39,012 nucleotides of DNA from Anaerolineales bacterium (GTDB lineage Bacteria; Chloroflexota; Anaerolineae; Anaerolineales; Villigracilaceae). Position 1 is the stretch's first letter. Each line of letters begins with the position of its first letter. The stretch covers positions 1 to 39,012 of the forward strand of contig JAHDWC010000013.1 of NCBI GenBank assembly GCA_023382575.1, given 5' to 3'. Positions 19,289 to 27,137 of this stretch are shown here, piece after piece. Below the pieces are notes generated by a model. It was not told the DNA's origin. It worked only from the letters and a program-made list of their open reading frames with translations, and did no database searches. The translations under genes were made by a program, and so were the position numbers.

Positions 19289-22200
19289 TTAGGGTTCATC
19301 TTTCGGTTCTGGATCGGACTCAGGACGCAATTTGATTTTGGTGTAACGCGCTCCGGTGATCTTGGTAATCTCACTGGCTGTGGTCATCAGGATCGATTGA
19401 ATGTCGGTCGATCTGCGGATCTTGCTGGTCGCATCGTAGACCACGCGCTCTCGCTCAGATTGGGTGCGGATTTGTTCCAGCAGGCGGGCATTGGCGATGA
19501 TCGCCGCGAGACTGCCACCCAGTGTTCCAAGCATTTCTTCGTCATTATCTGAATAGGCGTCCACTTGTTCGCTTTCCACATTCAAGACACCCAAAAGCTC
19601 GTTTCGATATACCAATGGGACTGCCAGCTCGGAGCGTGTATTGGTGCTGATCGGGATGTAGCGAGAATCTTGGCTGACGTCCCGCACCCGCAGCGGACGT
19701 CGATGCGCCGCCACCCAGCCGGTAATTCCTTTTCCAATTTCGACTTGAACCGAAGAGACATCCTCTGCGAAGCCGACTGAAGCTTTCGCTTGCAGGAATT
19801 TTTTCTCGCGATCTGCCAGCAAGATGGTGACTCGGTCGCCGCCAAGCGTAACCTGCAAGCCATTGACGGCACTTTCCAGCGCCTCTTCCAATGTGGTTCC
19901 AGAAGCAGCCGTAGACGTGATGTGGTGGAGCAGACGATGCTGTGAAAGATGTTCCTGGGTTTCAGCGAACAGTTCAGTATTGGCTACCGCTACAGCCAAC
20001 TGGTCTGCGAGGATTTGCAGACTGCGAAGATTATCTTCAAAGAAGGCGAATGGTTTTGTGCTTTGCACGTCCAACACGCCCAAAATGCGATCTCCCACGC
20101 GCAGCGGAATCGCCGCTTCCGAACGCGTATCCGGGAGCAGCGGATTGGCATAGTAAGTCGCATCTTTGCTCGTGTCGTTGACCACCAACACTTCGCCACG
20201 TCCACTCACAAAGCCGACGATGGCTTTCGAGCCGACACCGATCTTGTGACCGGCGCGCTTCATCTGTGCGCCCGCTTCACCCGTCGCTTCGCGGATGACA
20301 GCGAACTCGCCCGGCAGGTCAAGCAAGAAGACCGCCGCATGATAGAAATTGAAGCGCTCACGGATCAAACTGACCGACTTGATAAGCAGTTCATCAAGGT
20401 TGAGCGAACCGCTGATGTCTTTTGCGATTTCTGCTGCCGTTTCAAGTTGAAGTGCGCGGCGCTGACTTTCATCCAACAGACGGATATTGTTGATTACACC
20501 AGCCACCTGCGAAGTGATGGTCGTAAAGAATTTCAGATCGTCTTCGTCGAAGGTGTGTTCATTTTCCACATCTTGAATGATCAATGCACCAATGGGCTCG
20601 TTTTGCACCAGCATGGGCGCGCCCATCCACGACTTGGCCGGCTGACCGGTGATCTTTGCGCCAAGTTCCCGCGCGCGTCGTTCCGGATCTTCCACCAGCA
20701 TCAACGGCTGACGGGAGCGAATCAAGATCGAAGTGAGTCCTTCACCCAGCGGGAACGGCTCGATGGAAACTGACCGTCCATTTTCGTAGTTGAACGGGAT
20801 GCTGATCGAATTGCTTTTTTCATCGTACAGCGCGACCAATAAATTGTAGTCGCCGATGATCTGCCGGATCTTCCCGAACAACGCCTGGAAGAAGCTTTGA
20901 ATATCTGCCGTCGAAGAGATCAGATCATTGACAGAAGCCAGCGCCTCCACCTCACTGAGATGTTTCTCCGTCTGTTCGATGGCGGCAGCCCGCTCAAGCG
21001 AGATTGACATTAAATCTGCAAGGCTGGCATACGGCTGGATCGATGTTGTCGGCAAGCTGCGCTGTCGCATCCCAAGGATAACGATTGCAGACAAAGCGCC
21101 GCGTACCCGAACTGGAAGACAAACCAAACCGGCAAGATCAATATCTCTCATGATCTCGACGAACACCCTTGGAATGTTGGTGTCTGATGGGGTAATGGTT
21201 ACAGTTTCCCTTAAGAGGAAGCGATCCAATTCCTCAGGGTTGAATTTTATTTGATGAGGCAGGTTTTCCATGATGGCACTGCCGCGCGTTGAGTCGGCGG
21301 CAACCACCACATGAAGCTGATTATTCTTCACCTGGAACAGGATGATGGGGTAGGGGGCATTTCTGAGAATCTGCCCGCCCATGCGAAGGATTTCCGCTTC
21401 GCCTCTTGCCTCGGCGATGAGGCGACTTGACCGATATAGTCGTTCCAACTCCTTGAAGTCGATCTGACTCGTCTCAAGCAGACCCGCCGTCTGAATAGCG
21501 GCTGCGATCTGACTCGCCAGCGTTTGCAGCATGATGGTCGAGTCCGCGCTGAACTCACCAGCAGATGTACTTTGCACATCCAACACGCCCAAAACCAGAT
21601 TGCCAAGCGAGATGGGCACACTTGCTTCGGAACGAGTTTCAGGGAGGAGTTCATTCTTTAGGTGGAGCGGATCCTCTGAAACGTTGGAGACGATGCGGAT
21701 TTGATTCTTCGCCGCCACCCAACCGATGATCGAGGCGGAGCCAACTTCCAGTCTATATTTCCGTTCTTTTAGTTCCGCCGTGGCAGGACCATATCCCGCT
21801 TTGAAGTCGGCGAATTTGCCGCTGCGGTCGATCATGAAGATGCTGGCTTGATAATAGCCGAATTGCTGGGTTAGCAATTCGACGGTTTTATCGAGCATTT
21901 CATCGAGGTCTGGGATGGTAGTGATGCTTTGCGCCACTTCGGCAGCGGTCCGCAATTGACGGGCGCGCTCGTCAACTTTTCGTTCAAGCGATTGATACAT
22001 CTCGCCAAGTTGATCTGCCATCTGATTGAAGGAATGCGCCAACAATCCGACTTCGTCGTTGCTGGAAACCTCAGCGCGCTGACTCCAATCACCGCTTGCG
22101 AATTTGTTCGTAATACCAGACAGTGATTGCAGCGGCTTGACAACGCGCCTGGCTCCCACGGTCATGACCAATCCCGTGACGGCTAATGTTCCAAGGGCGA

Positions 22201-23122
22201 GAAGCGCCATGAAGGGAGCAAGGTTATCGACATGACTGTAAATATCCCGCGCTTTTATTTCAAGCGCCACACCGCTTTGCATGGCAGGGAAGTATTGAAT
22301 TTGAGCAAGCGCAGGGTCGCCGCTTGGCGCGGTCACATCCAAAGCCATGGGCGACGTATCTCCGCTGCTCATCATGCTTTCGAGGCTTGCGATCAACGGT
22401 TCTTGAGAAGCCGCAGAGGCGCTGATGAGGTTAAACTCCGCGGCGAGCGGATACGTGGCAACAAATCGGTTATCCGGCAAAATGAAGATGGTGTTTGCAT
22501 ATGGCGCGAGTCCATTCAACGGTTGGACAAGCTGCCACAAACTCGGCTCTTCGATAATGCCGATCACGGTTCCAAGTTTGGAATCACTGGAGGGATAGTC
22601 AATGGCGCTGATGAGGATGAACGCGCTTTTGTAAAGCGGTGATAATCCATAAGAGGCGAGGGAATGTCCACTATCAAATTGGGACAAATCAAGTTCGAGC
22701 ATTTGTCCCTGCCATGCTTCCACACTCGCTTCTTTTATGACCCCATTGGCATCAAGCAAAAGGAATTGGTCAAACCCTTCAGCATTTTCGTGCAGACTTG
22801 CCATGAGCTGCCCGCGGTCACTGCCTTGCAAGGCGGCTTCGACCAGATCCGCAGATTCATCCGTGACTTGCTCTTCCAGTTGCTGTTCACGGTTCTTGAT
22901 CTCCTGATCGATCATCTTCAACTGATTGACGAGCAGGCTTTCAGTTTGGTTGATGGCTTGCTCGCGAAGCAGGGTGCGGGTACGCAAATATGCAGCGCCA
23001 GCCATCAAGACAAGAGGAATAAGTGTAAAGATCAGGAGCGTTCTGACGAGCGTCCCTGTCAGACTACCTCTAAATCTTGATTGCATTGACTCACTGGTGG
23101 GATGCGCCGGATTAGTAGTCAT
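19289..23122 (-). CDS. Cache-HAMP protein with five GAF domains
   Basis: A 1277-residue protein, the largest sensor of the cluster. TM1 is at about 27-46, an extracytoplasmic Cache-like region at 55-300, TM2 at 304-326 and HAMP at 325-380 (NDEVGLLAHSFNQM). Five GAF domains follow at about 390-550, 560-718, 722-885, 890-1055 and 1060-1215. GAF1, GAF4 and GAF5 carry the LP(E/D)TRSE or TNTRSE motif and GVLDVQS or GVLNVES; GAF2 and GAF3 are more divergent. The C-terminus (1222-1265) is the same GAF-start tail as in the other paralogues, then a short acidic end. There is no HisKA, HATPase, GGDEF or PP2C. It begins 22 nt after the second receiver gene and its stop abuts the ATG of the 528-residue gene. 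As the first sensor after the two receivers it may be the hub of the system, which is an inference from gene order and domain number. Confidence 0.9.
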   Translation of the reverse strand: MTTNPAHPTSESMQSRFRGSLTGTLVRTLLIFTLIPLVLMAGAAYLRTRTLLREQAINQTESLLVNQLKMIDQEIKNREQQLEEQVTDESADLVEAALQGSDRGQLMASLHENAEGFDQFLLLDANGVIKEASVEAWQGQMLELDLSQFDSGHSLASYGLSPLYKSAFILISAIDYPSSDSKLGTVIGIIEEPSLWQLVQPLNGLAPYANTIFILPDNRFVATYPLAAEFNLISASAASQEPLIASLESMMSSGDTSPMALDVTAPSGDPALAQIQYFPAMQSGVALEIKARDIYSHVDNLAPFMALLALGTLAVTGLVMTVGARRVVKPLQSLSGITNKFASGDWSQRAEVSSNDEVGLLAHSFNQMADQLGEMYQSLERKVDERARQLRTAAEVAQSITTIPDLDEMLDKTVELLTQQFGYYQASIFMIDRSGKFADFKAGYGPATAELKERKYRLEVGSASIIGWVAAKNQIRIVSNVSEDPLHLKNELLPETRSEASVPISLGNLVLGVLDVQSTSAGEFSADSTIMLQTLASQIAAAIQTAGLLETSQIDFKELERLYRSSRLIAEARGEAEILRMGGQILRNAPYPIILFQVKNNQLHVVVAADSTRGSAIMENLPHQIKFNPEELDRFLLRETVTITPSDTNIPRVFVEIMRDIDLAGLVCLPVRVRGALSAIVILGMRQRSLPTTSIQPYASLADLMSISLERAAAIEQTEKHLSEVEALASVNDLISSTADIQSFFQALFGKIRQIIGDYNLLVALYDEKSNSISIPFNYENGRSVSIEPFPLGEGLTSILIRSRQPLMLVEDPERRARELGAKITGQPAKSWMGAPMLVQNEPIGALIIQDVENEHTFDEDDLKFFTTITSQVAGVINNIRLLDESQRRALQLETAAEIAKDISGSLNLDELLIKSVSLIRERFNFYHAAVFLLDLPGEFAVIREATGEAGAQMKRAGHKIGVGSKAIVGFVSGRGEVLVVNDTSKDATYYANPLLPDTRSEAAIPLRVGDRILGVLDVQSTKPFAFFEDNLRSLQILADQLAVAVANTELFAETQEHLSQHRLLHHITSTAASGTTLEEALESAVNGLQVTLGGDRVTILLADREKKFLQAKASVGFAEDVSSVQVEIGKGITGWVAAHRRPLRVRDVSQDSRYIPISTNTRSELAVPLVYRNELLGVLNVESEQVDAYSDNDEEMLGTLGGSLAAIIANARLLEQIRTQSERERVVYDATSKIRRSTDIQSILMTTASEITKITGARYTKIKLRPESDPEPKDEP

Positions 23123-23144
23123 TTGAGGAGGTTATGGAGAATGG

Positions 23145-23603
23145 TTAACTAAATTCCCAAACCGGTTCTCCATTCAGAATGCGACGGATTTGGTCGGGAA
23201 AACGATCCGGGTCGAGCGGTTTTCCGAGAAAACCATCGAAGCCCGAGTCTTGCGCTTTTCTCATCTGCTCCTGGCTGGCTTCGGCGGTGACCGCCACAAT
23301 CGGCACAGCCTTGAAACGCTCTGAAGCGCGGATCTTCTTCAACGCGCCATACCCATCTTCATAAGGCAGGCGGATATCCATCAAGATCAAATCCAAACGG
23401 GGGAGGGTATCTGCGTATTCAACAACTTCGTAGCCCGAGGTCTTCCACTCGCAGTGAATGCCAAGGTAGCCTAGCATTCGCGCGATCAGCACGAAGTTGG
23501 ATACATTATCCTCAACCACAAGCACGGCTGCGTCCTTGGGGATGTTGGGCTTGCGGATGGGCTGCGTATCAGATACAGCAGGGGTTTGATTCTGGTCAGA
23601 CAT
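23145..23603 (-). CDS. Stand-alone CheY-like response regulator receiver (152 aa)
   Basis: I chose the ATG at 23603 because AAGGAG lies 5 nt upstream and because the longer open frame would begin inside the preceding receiver gene. Residues 1-25 are a polar extension (Gln/Thr/Pro rich). The receiver domain follows with the acidic pair ED at 31-32, phospho-acceptor Asp76 in DLILMD, Thr107 in VAVTAE and Lys128 in GKPLD, so all receiver residues are intact. There is no DNA-binding or enzymatic output. It overlaps the upstream receiver gene by 8 nt. It is the second gene of the operon, so a kinase phosphorylating it should exist; none is visible in the window. Single-domain receivers usually act by protein contact, and the GAF proteins are plausible partners. 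Confidence 0.9.
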   Translation of the reverse strand: MSDQNQTPAVSDTQPIRKPNIPKDAAVLVVEDNVSNFVLIARMLGYLGIHCEWKTSGYEVVEYADTLPRLDLILMDIRLPYEDGYGALKKIRASERFKAVPIVAVTAEASQEQMRKAQDSGFDGFLGKPLDPDRFPDQIRRILNGEPVWEFS

Positions 23604-23988
23604 TTGTGCTCCTTGGCATGAAGCGCTCGATCTGCTGCGCAAGAGTATCGATATCGATCGGTTTCTGGATGTAGCCATCACACCCGGCTTCCAGCGATTT
23701 TTCTCTGTCGCCACGCATCACATTTGCGGTAACGGCAATGATCGGAATGCGTGAGAACTCGGTCATATGTTTGATTGTGGAGGTCAGGGTATAACCGTCC
23801 ACGTCCGGCATGTTGATGTCCATCAAGATCAAATCGACCTTCTCGCTTGCAAGTTTTTCGATGGCCTGCTTTGCATTTGCGGCTTCAACAAACGAATACC
23901 CTTCCGCGCTTAACACCCTGCGGATCAGGTTTCTGTTATCGGGATTGTCCTCTACGTAGAGAATTGTGCCTTTGTCGTTTCCATTCAT
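23596..23988 (-). CDS. Stand-alone CheY-like response regulator receiver (130 aa)
   Basis: A single receiver domain filling the whole protein. It has the acidic pair ED at 13-14, phospho-acceptor Asp57 in VDLILMD, Thr87 in IAVTAN and Lys109 in QKPID. Family members of this type, including DivK-like and hybrid-kinase-partner receivers, carry the same DNPDNRNLIRRVL helix 1. This is the first gene of the GAF operon. About 115 nt separate it from the terminator of the upstream tRNA-Gly gene, and that gap contains the probable operon promoter. No output domain is attached. Confidence 0.92.
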   Translation of the reverse strand: MNGNDKGTILYVEDNPDNRNLIRRVLSAEGYSFVEAANAKQAIEKLASEKVDLILMDINMPDVDGYTLTSTIKHMTEFSRIPIIAVTANVMRGDREKSLEAGCDGYIQKPIDIDTLAQQIERFMPRSTNV

Positions 23989-24057
23989 TTTTCCACGAAC
24001 TCCAGGCTGAATTTTACTTTATGGAAGAGGCGTATACATAACAGCTACCTTACAAAT

Positions 24058-24066
24058 AGTATAGCA
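24058..24066 (-). promoter_or_regulatory. Possible extended -10 promoter of the receiver/GAF operon
   Basis: On the minus strand TGCTATACT reads as an extended -10 (TGN plus TATACT). It is the only convincing -10 between the tRNA terminator and the first receiver gene, whose ATG is about 70 nt downstream. No -35 is seen, because that position falls in the terminator hairpin. The same TGCTATACT occurs in front of the SET gene. This assignment is tentative. Confidence 0.35.
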
Positions 24067-24069
24067 TAA

Positions 24070-24100
24070 CGAAAAGCCGAGGCAGGTGGTTCCTCGGCTT
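24070..24100 (-). terminator. Intrinsic terminator of tRNA-Gly
   Basis: A perfect 9-bp stem (AAGCCGAGG with CCTCGGCTT, 24074-24082 and 24092-24100) with a 9-nt loop is followed on the minus strand by TTTTCGTT. It starts 3 nt after the tRNA 3' end. Confidence 0.85.
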
Positions 24101-24103
24101 CTG

Positions 24104-24175
24104 AGCGGGTGATGGGACTCGAACCCACGATATCTTGCTTGGGAAGCAAGCGTTCTACCACTGAACTACACCCGC
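24104..24175 (-). tRNA. tRNA-Gly(CCC)
   Basis: A full cloverleaf can be folded. The acceptor stem is GCGGGTG/CACCCGC, the D stem GTTC/GAAC, and the anticodon stem CTTGC/GCAAG with loop TTCCCAA, giving anticodon CCC. The T stem is GTGGG/CCCAT with loop TTCGAGT. The discriminator base is T. The 3' CCA is not encoded, since the discriminator is followed by CAG. It has its own consensus promoter and terminator on the minus strand. Confidence 0.96.
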
Positions 24176-24191
24176 ATAACGAACGGGTCGG

Positions 24192-24220
24192 ATTATAGCC
24201 ATCCGCAAAAAGCATGTCAA
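24192..24220 (-). promoter_or_regulatory. Consensus sigma-70-type promoter of tRNA-Gly
   Basis: On the minus strand TTGACA (24220-24215), a 17-nt spacer and TATAAT (24197-24192) are both perfect hexamers. The expected start is about 10 nt upstream of the mature tRNA 5' end. The promoter lies downstream of the polyprenyl synthase stop. Confidence 0.9.
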
Positions 24221-24259
24221 GCAAAAGCCTGGATGAAAACCCGCTTCGCGCCGACCCGC

Positions 24260-25303
24260 TCACTGCTTGCGTTTCAGAAGCATATTCGTCAACTCGAGGA
24301 TGATGCGCCCTGCCTCGCCGCGCGGATTCGCAGCCTGCAAATAACTCAAAGCTTTTTGCGTCTCCTGTGCAGACATTTCCTCTGCAAACGCCTTGCCGCC
24401 TTCAGCTTCCAGCAGTTCAGCAACTTCATTGACTTCTGAAACTGTGATCGGACCTTTGCGCCAGCGATCTGCGAACCCGCCATTTTGTTCCAAGCCATAC
24501 AAAACCGGGAGGGAATTTTTTCCTTCCACCAAATCGCTGGCTGCCGACTTACCGGTCAGGTTTTCATCGCCCCAAATCCCAAGGATGTCATCCTGCACCT
24601 GAAATGCCAGACCTAGATGATATCCAAAAAGGCGAAAAGATTCAATTTGCGCGTCCTGCGCGTAGCCAAGAAGGGCGCCCACTTGGGTACAAGTGGACAG
24701 CAGGGAAGAGGTTTTACCACCAATCATTGGCCAATAATCTTCCATCGTCAGGTCAGTGCGCTCTTCATATGACATATCAAGATACTGACCCTGAGTCAAC
24801 TCAAGACAGCTATTATTCAAGATGGTGGCAGCTCGCACGACCACCTCTGGCGGATAGTGTTTCTGCAAGTCGAGCATGGCTTGGTTGGCAATGACGAACA
24901 AAGCATCACCGGCATTGATCGCCATCGGCGAACCCCACTGAACCCAAAGAGTTTTCCGTCCGCGCCGCAGTTCGGAGTTATCTTGAATATCGTCATGTGC
25001 GAGTGAGAAATTATGAATCAGTTCAATAGAAGCTGCCGCTGAAACTGCGTGTAGCCAATTTATACTGCTGCTATTTTCCTTTTTACTTTCACCATCAAAA
25101 CAAGAAGACACAACCAGCAAAACCAGTAAAGGACGGATACGCTTCCCTGTTGCATTAGGACCTGCCCCTTCACCCGTCCAGCCCATATGATAGGTAAGCA
25201 TATCGTGGAATGGTTTCATGTGAGGCTGATCCAGCCGAGCCACCTGCCGCTTCAATTCATCTTCAATTGCAACTAGCATAGTCTGTTGGAGAGTTGGATT
25301 CAT
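24260..25303 (-). CDS. Polyprenyl (geranylgeranyl-type) diphosphate synthase
   Basis: A 347-residue trans-isoprenyl diphosphate synthase that condenses isopentenyl diphosphate with allylic diphosphates to make isoprenoid precursors in the cytosol. It shows GKRIRP at 53-58 (IPP binding), the first Asp-rich motif DDIQD at 104-108 followed by RRGRKT, GGKTSSLL near 195-202, and the second Asp-rich region QVQDDILGIWGD at 235-246. The last is the DDxxxxWGD form seen in geranylgeranyl/farnesyl synthases of several bacterial phyla instead of DDxxD. Length is normal. Product chain length cannot be read from sequence with certainty. The start lies 3 nt after the stop of the HAD gene, so both form an operon. 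It has no clear terminator and probably ends before or reads into the tRNA-Gly region. Confidence 0.92.
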   Translation of the reverse strand: MNPTLQQTMLVAIEDELKRQVARLDQPHMKPFHDMLTYHMGWTGEGAGPNATGKRIRPLLVLLVVSSCFDGESKKENSSSINWLHAVSAAASIELIHNFSLAHDDIQDNSELRRGRKTLWVQWGSPMAINAGDALFVIANQAMLDLQKHYPPEVVVRAATILNNSCLELTQGQYLDMSYEERTDLTMEDYWPMIGGKTSSLLSTCTQVGALLGYAQDAQIESFRLFGYHLGLAFQVQDDILGIWGDENLTGKSAASDLVEGKNSLPVLYGLEQNGGFADRWRKGPITVSEVNEVAELLEAEGGKAFAEEMSAQETQKALSYLQAANPRGEAGRIILELTNMLLKRKQ

Positions 25304-25306
25304 AGG

Positions 25307-25924
25307 TTAGATTCCATGGATGGATAATTTTTTCAGATCTTGTGTCAACTGAGTGGGGGATTGGTAATGGATGGTTTTAAAGCCAAGTAATTTTGCTGTT
25401 TCGATATTTGGCAATGAATCATCGATGAAAAGGCACTCTTTTGCCGCGCGGTTGATACGCCGCAGGGTGAGATTGAAAATTTCCGGGTTTGGCTTGACCA
25501 TATTGTGCTCGCCGGAAATGATCAGGTCATCGAAGATTTCAAGAAAGGAATGACGTGGACGGATCAACTCGAATTTCTCCACCGAGAAATTGCTCAAGAG
25601 ATACAGCGTCCAACCGGCTTGTTTTAACTTGCGAGCAATAGCAATCGTCTCATCATTGGTGCCAGTCAGGCTTTCTTCCCAGTGAGTATCGTATGCTTGA
25701 ATTAGATCAGCATAATGCGGGAATTCCTGGCTTAGTTCTTGAACACCTTTGTAGAATGGACGTCCAGCGTCTTGATGGGCATTCCACTCAGCGAAGCGAA
25801 TCTCTGCCAGAAAACGGTCAATCGCTGCCGGGTCGGGGAAGAAGCGCTTGTATAAATTATGGGCATCCCAATTGATGAAGACATTCCCAAGGTCAAAGAT
25901 GATGGCGGTGATCGGGGTGGTCAT
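25307..25924 (-). CDS. HAD-superfamily hydrolase (YihX-like phosphatase)
   Basis: A 205-residue subfamily IA HAD protein. Motif I is FDLGNVFINWD with nucleophile Asp11. The usual second Asp (position +2) is Gly13, as in the YihX/epoxide-hydrolase N-terminal-like group. Motif II is LLSNFS with Ser111, motif III Lys144 in MVKPNPEIF, and motif IV IDDS with Asp168/Asp169. Members dephosphorylate small sugar phosphates or similar metabolites. Here it could act on a prenyl or sugar phosphate because it is the first gene of an operon with polyprenyl diphosphate synthase (3-nt gap); that is an inference. No strong Shine-Dalgarno sequence precedes the ATG. The 73-nt region shared with the divergent gene at 25998 holds AT-rich -10-like boxes, among them TATAAT at 25954-25959 on the plus strand. 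Confidence 0.88.
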   Translation of the reverse strand: MTTPITAIIFDLGNVFINWDAHNLYKRFFPDPAAIDRFLAEIRFAEWNAHQDAGRPFYKGVQELSQEFPHYADLIQAYDTHWEESLTGTNDETIAIARKLKQAGWTLYLLSNFSVEKFELIRPRHSFLEIFDDLIISGEHNMVKPNPEIFNLTLRRINRAAKECLFIDDSLPNIETAKLLGFKTIHYQSPTQLTQDLKKLSIHGI

Positions 25925-25997
25925 AGTGAGGGATATTTTATCGCATCTGGCGGTATAATCGCGCGTCTATACTTTACACCTTCATTGGAGATTTTTT

Positions 25998-26420
25998 GTG
26001 AGCCGTTTGATCAATCCCGATTCTGTTGGAAAAGAAAGAACCCGTTTGTCAAAGTCCATTGTTTTGTGTATTCGTGAACTGGCGAAGCAGTCCAATGTGA
26101 CGTCAGAGACCAAAGACCAGGCGGCGTTCATTGCGTTGGCGCTGCAAACCATCGCGGAGGGGATCGATGCTTCGGTGCAGGCGTGGGAAAAACGCGATTA
26201 TTGGGTGAAGGCGGATAAATTCCGCATGGAGTGGATGTGGGCGGGACAGACTGCCGCAAAGTTGAAAGATGCGGTGTTGAGCGATGATTGGGCGTCGATT
26301 GCGATGTTGATGCCGCAGATCGCGCAGCGCTTCAACAAGGTGGTCGTGTCGGATAATCACCGCCTCGGCAAACCGTGGACGGGCGCTTACAAGCTACTGG
26401 CATTGCACCAGAAACTTTAA
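25998..26420 (+). CDS. Conserved-looking small protein of unknown function (140 aa)
   Basis: GTG start with GGAG 7 nt upstream. The protein is predicted mainly alpha-helical and soluble, without signal peptide or membrane segment. It begins with a basic stretch followed by helices containing KDQAAFIALALQTIAEG, AWEKRDYWVKADKFRMEW and WAGQTAAKLKDAV. I do not recognise a family. A TATAAT at 25954-25959 and a TATACT at 25968-25973 are candidate -10 boxes, but no -35 fits well. It ends at a long bidirectional terminator shared with the SET gene. A role cannot be given from sequence. Confidence 0.8.
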   Translation: MSRLINPDSVGKERTRLSKSIVLCIRELAKQSNVTSETKDQAAFIALALQTIAEGIDASVQAWEKRDYWVKADKFRMEWMWAGQTAAKLKDAVLSDDWASIAMLMPQIAQRFNKVVVSDNHRLGKPWTGAYKLLALHQKL

Positions 26421-26458
26421 AGAAAAACTTCCGAAGCCATGGCTTCGGAAGTTTTTCT
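26421..26458. terminator. Bidirectional intrinsic terminator
   Basis: An almost perfect palindrome (about 17-bp stem, 4-nt loop CATG) has an A-run on the left and a T-run on the right, so it works as a terminator in both directions. It sits between the converging stops of the 140-residue gene (26420) and the SET gene (26463). Confidence 0.92.
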
Positions 26459-26462
26459 TATC

Positions 26463-26957
26463 TTATTCGGTGACGAGCTTGGTAAGGTTTTTCTTGGTGG
26501 CGTTGAGCAGGTCGATCATCTCTTCGCGGATGTGCGGATTGAGGTAGTGATGTTCCAGCGTAGACAATGGCAGGAAACGCGCACCTGCAACGACGTGGAT
26601 GCAGTTCGATGCGCCGCACAAGCAAATGAAAGGCGCATCCATCTGCCATTCGGTGGAGGGGTAGAAGAAGAAAAGTTCTTCGCCTTTGGCAATGTCTTTG
26701 CAGGCGATCATCTGCATGTTCTCGGTGTCGAGAATTACGTTGGGGTCACACGAGTGATTCAACGCAGCAAGTTTGCCGACGTGCGTGTGCTTATCGCGTG
26801 AGATCTGCACCGTGAAGCGATTGGGCTTGTCCATGATGTTCTCGCTTGGGATGGGACAGATCACTTCGCCTTTGACATAAGCACGCTTGGTGACCAATGT
26901 TCTGAATTTGTTTTCAGTTTTGATGGATAACGTTTCCATCGTTGTTGTTGATGTCAT
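26463..26957 (-). CDS. Small SET-domain protein (putative lysine methyltransferase)
   Basis: I chose the ATG at 26957 because AGGAG lies 8 nt upstream; the ATG two codons earlier is only 2 nt from that site. The 164-residue protein carries the SET hallmarks LNHSCDPN at 66-73 (AdoMet-binding NHSCxPN) and GEELFFFY at 92-99 (active-site Tyr99). A post-SET-like Cys cluster follows (Cys112, Cys114, Cys119 in CLCGASNC), which with Cys70 can bind Zn. SET enzymes transfer methyl groups from AdoMet to protein lysines; the bacterial substrates are mostly unknown. It is a stand-alone protein with its own promoter and terminator, and no histone-like gene is adjacent. Its flanks are more AT-rich than the surroundings, which may hint at later acquisition. 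Domain assignment is firm; substrate is unknown. Confidence 0.9.
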   Translation of the reverse strand: MTSTTTMETLSIKTENKFRTLVTKRAYVKGEVICPIPSENIMDKPNRFTVQISRDKHTHVGKLAALNHSCDPNVILDTENMQMIACKDIAKGEELFFFYPSTEWQMDAPFICLCGASNCIHVVAGARFLPLSTLEHHYLNPHIREEMIDLLNATKKNLTKLVTE

Positions 26958-26996
26958 TATCATCTCTCCTTTTTTTATTGATAATTATTATTCATT

Positions 26997-27024
26997 AGTA
27001 TAGCAAGTATGAAAATAATTACAA
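26997..27024 (-). promoter_or_regulatory. Promoter of the SET-domain gene
   Basis: On the minus strand TTGTAA (27024-27019), a 16-nt spacer and TATACT (27002-26997), extended by TGC. The predicted start is about 35 nt upstream of the SET start codon. Confidence 0.7.
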
Positions 27025-27074
27025 GAGATAGATGGGTGATATTGAAATATTTTAAGATTGTTGTGATTAAAACA

Positions 27075-27108
27075 TTTATGCATCATCAATACATTGATGA
27101 TGCATAAA
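27075..27108. repeat. 15-bp perfect inverted repeat, terminator or operator
   Basis: The arms TTTATGCATCATCAA and TTGATGATGCATAAA are separated by TACA. It lies 30 nt downstream of the radical SAM stop on the minus strand and about 50 nt upstream of the SET promoter. On the minus strand the sequence after it is TGTTTTAATC, a poor T-tract, so it may be a weak terminator for the radical SAM gene or a binding site acting on the SET promoter. Confidence 0.75.
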
Positions 27109-27137
27109 TTACAAATGAAAGCCTGTATTTTGTGTTC

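Noticed and set aside
23604-23714. N-terminal extension of the second receiver gene
   Set aside because: The extension lies within the first receiver gene, is Arg/Ser rich and unlike a receiver, while AAGGAG is placed correctly for the ATG at 23603.
24045-24263. 72-codon minus-strand open frame containing CSSVVERLLPKQDIVGSSP-like sequence
   Set aside because: It runs through the tRNA-Gly gene, its promoter and its terminator; the typical peptide is a well-known artefact of translating a tRNA.
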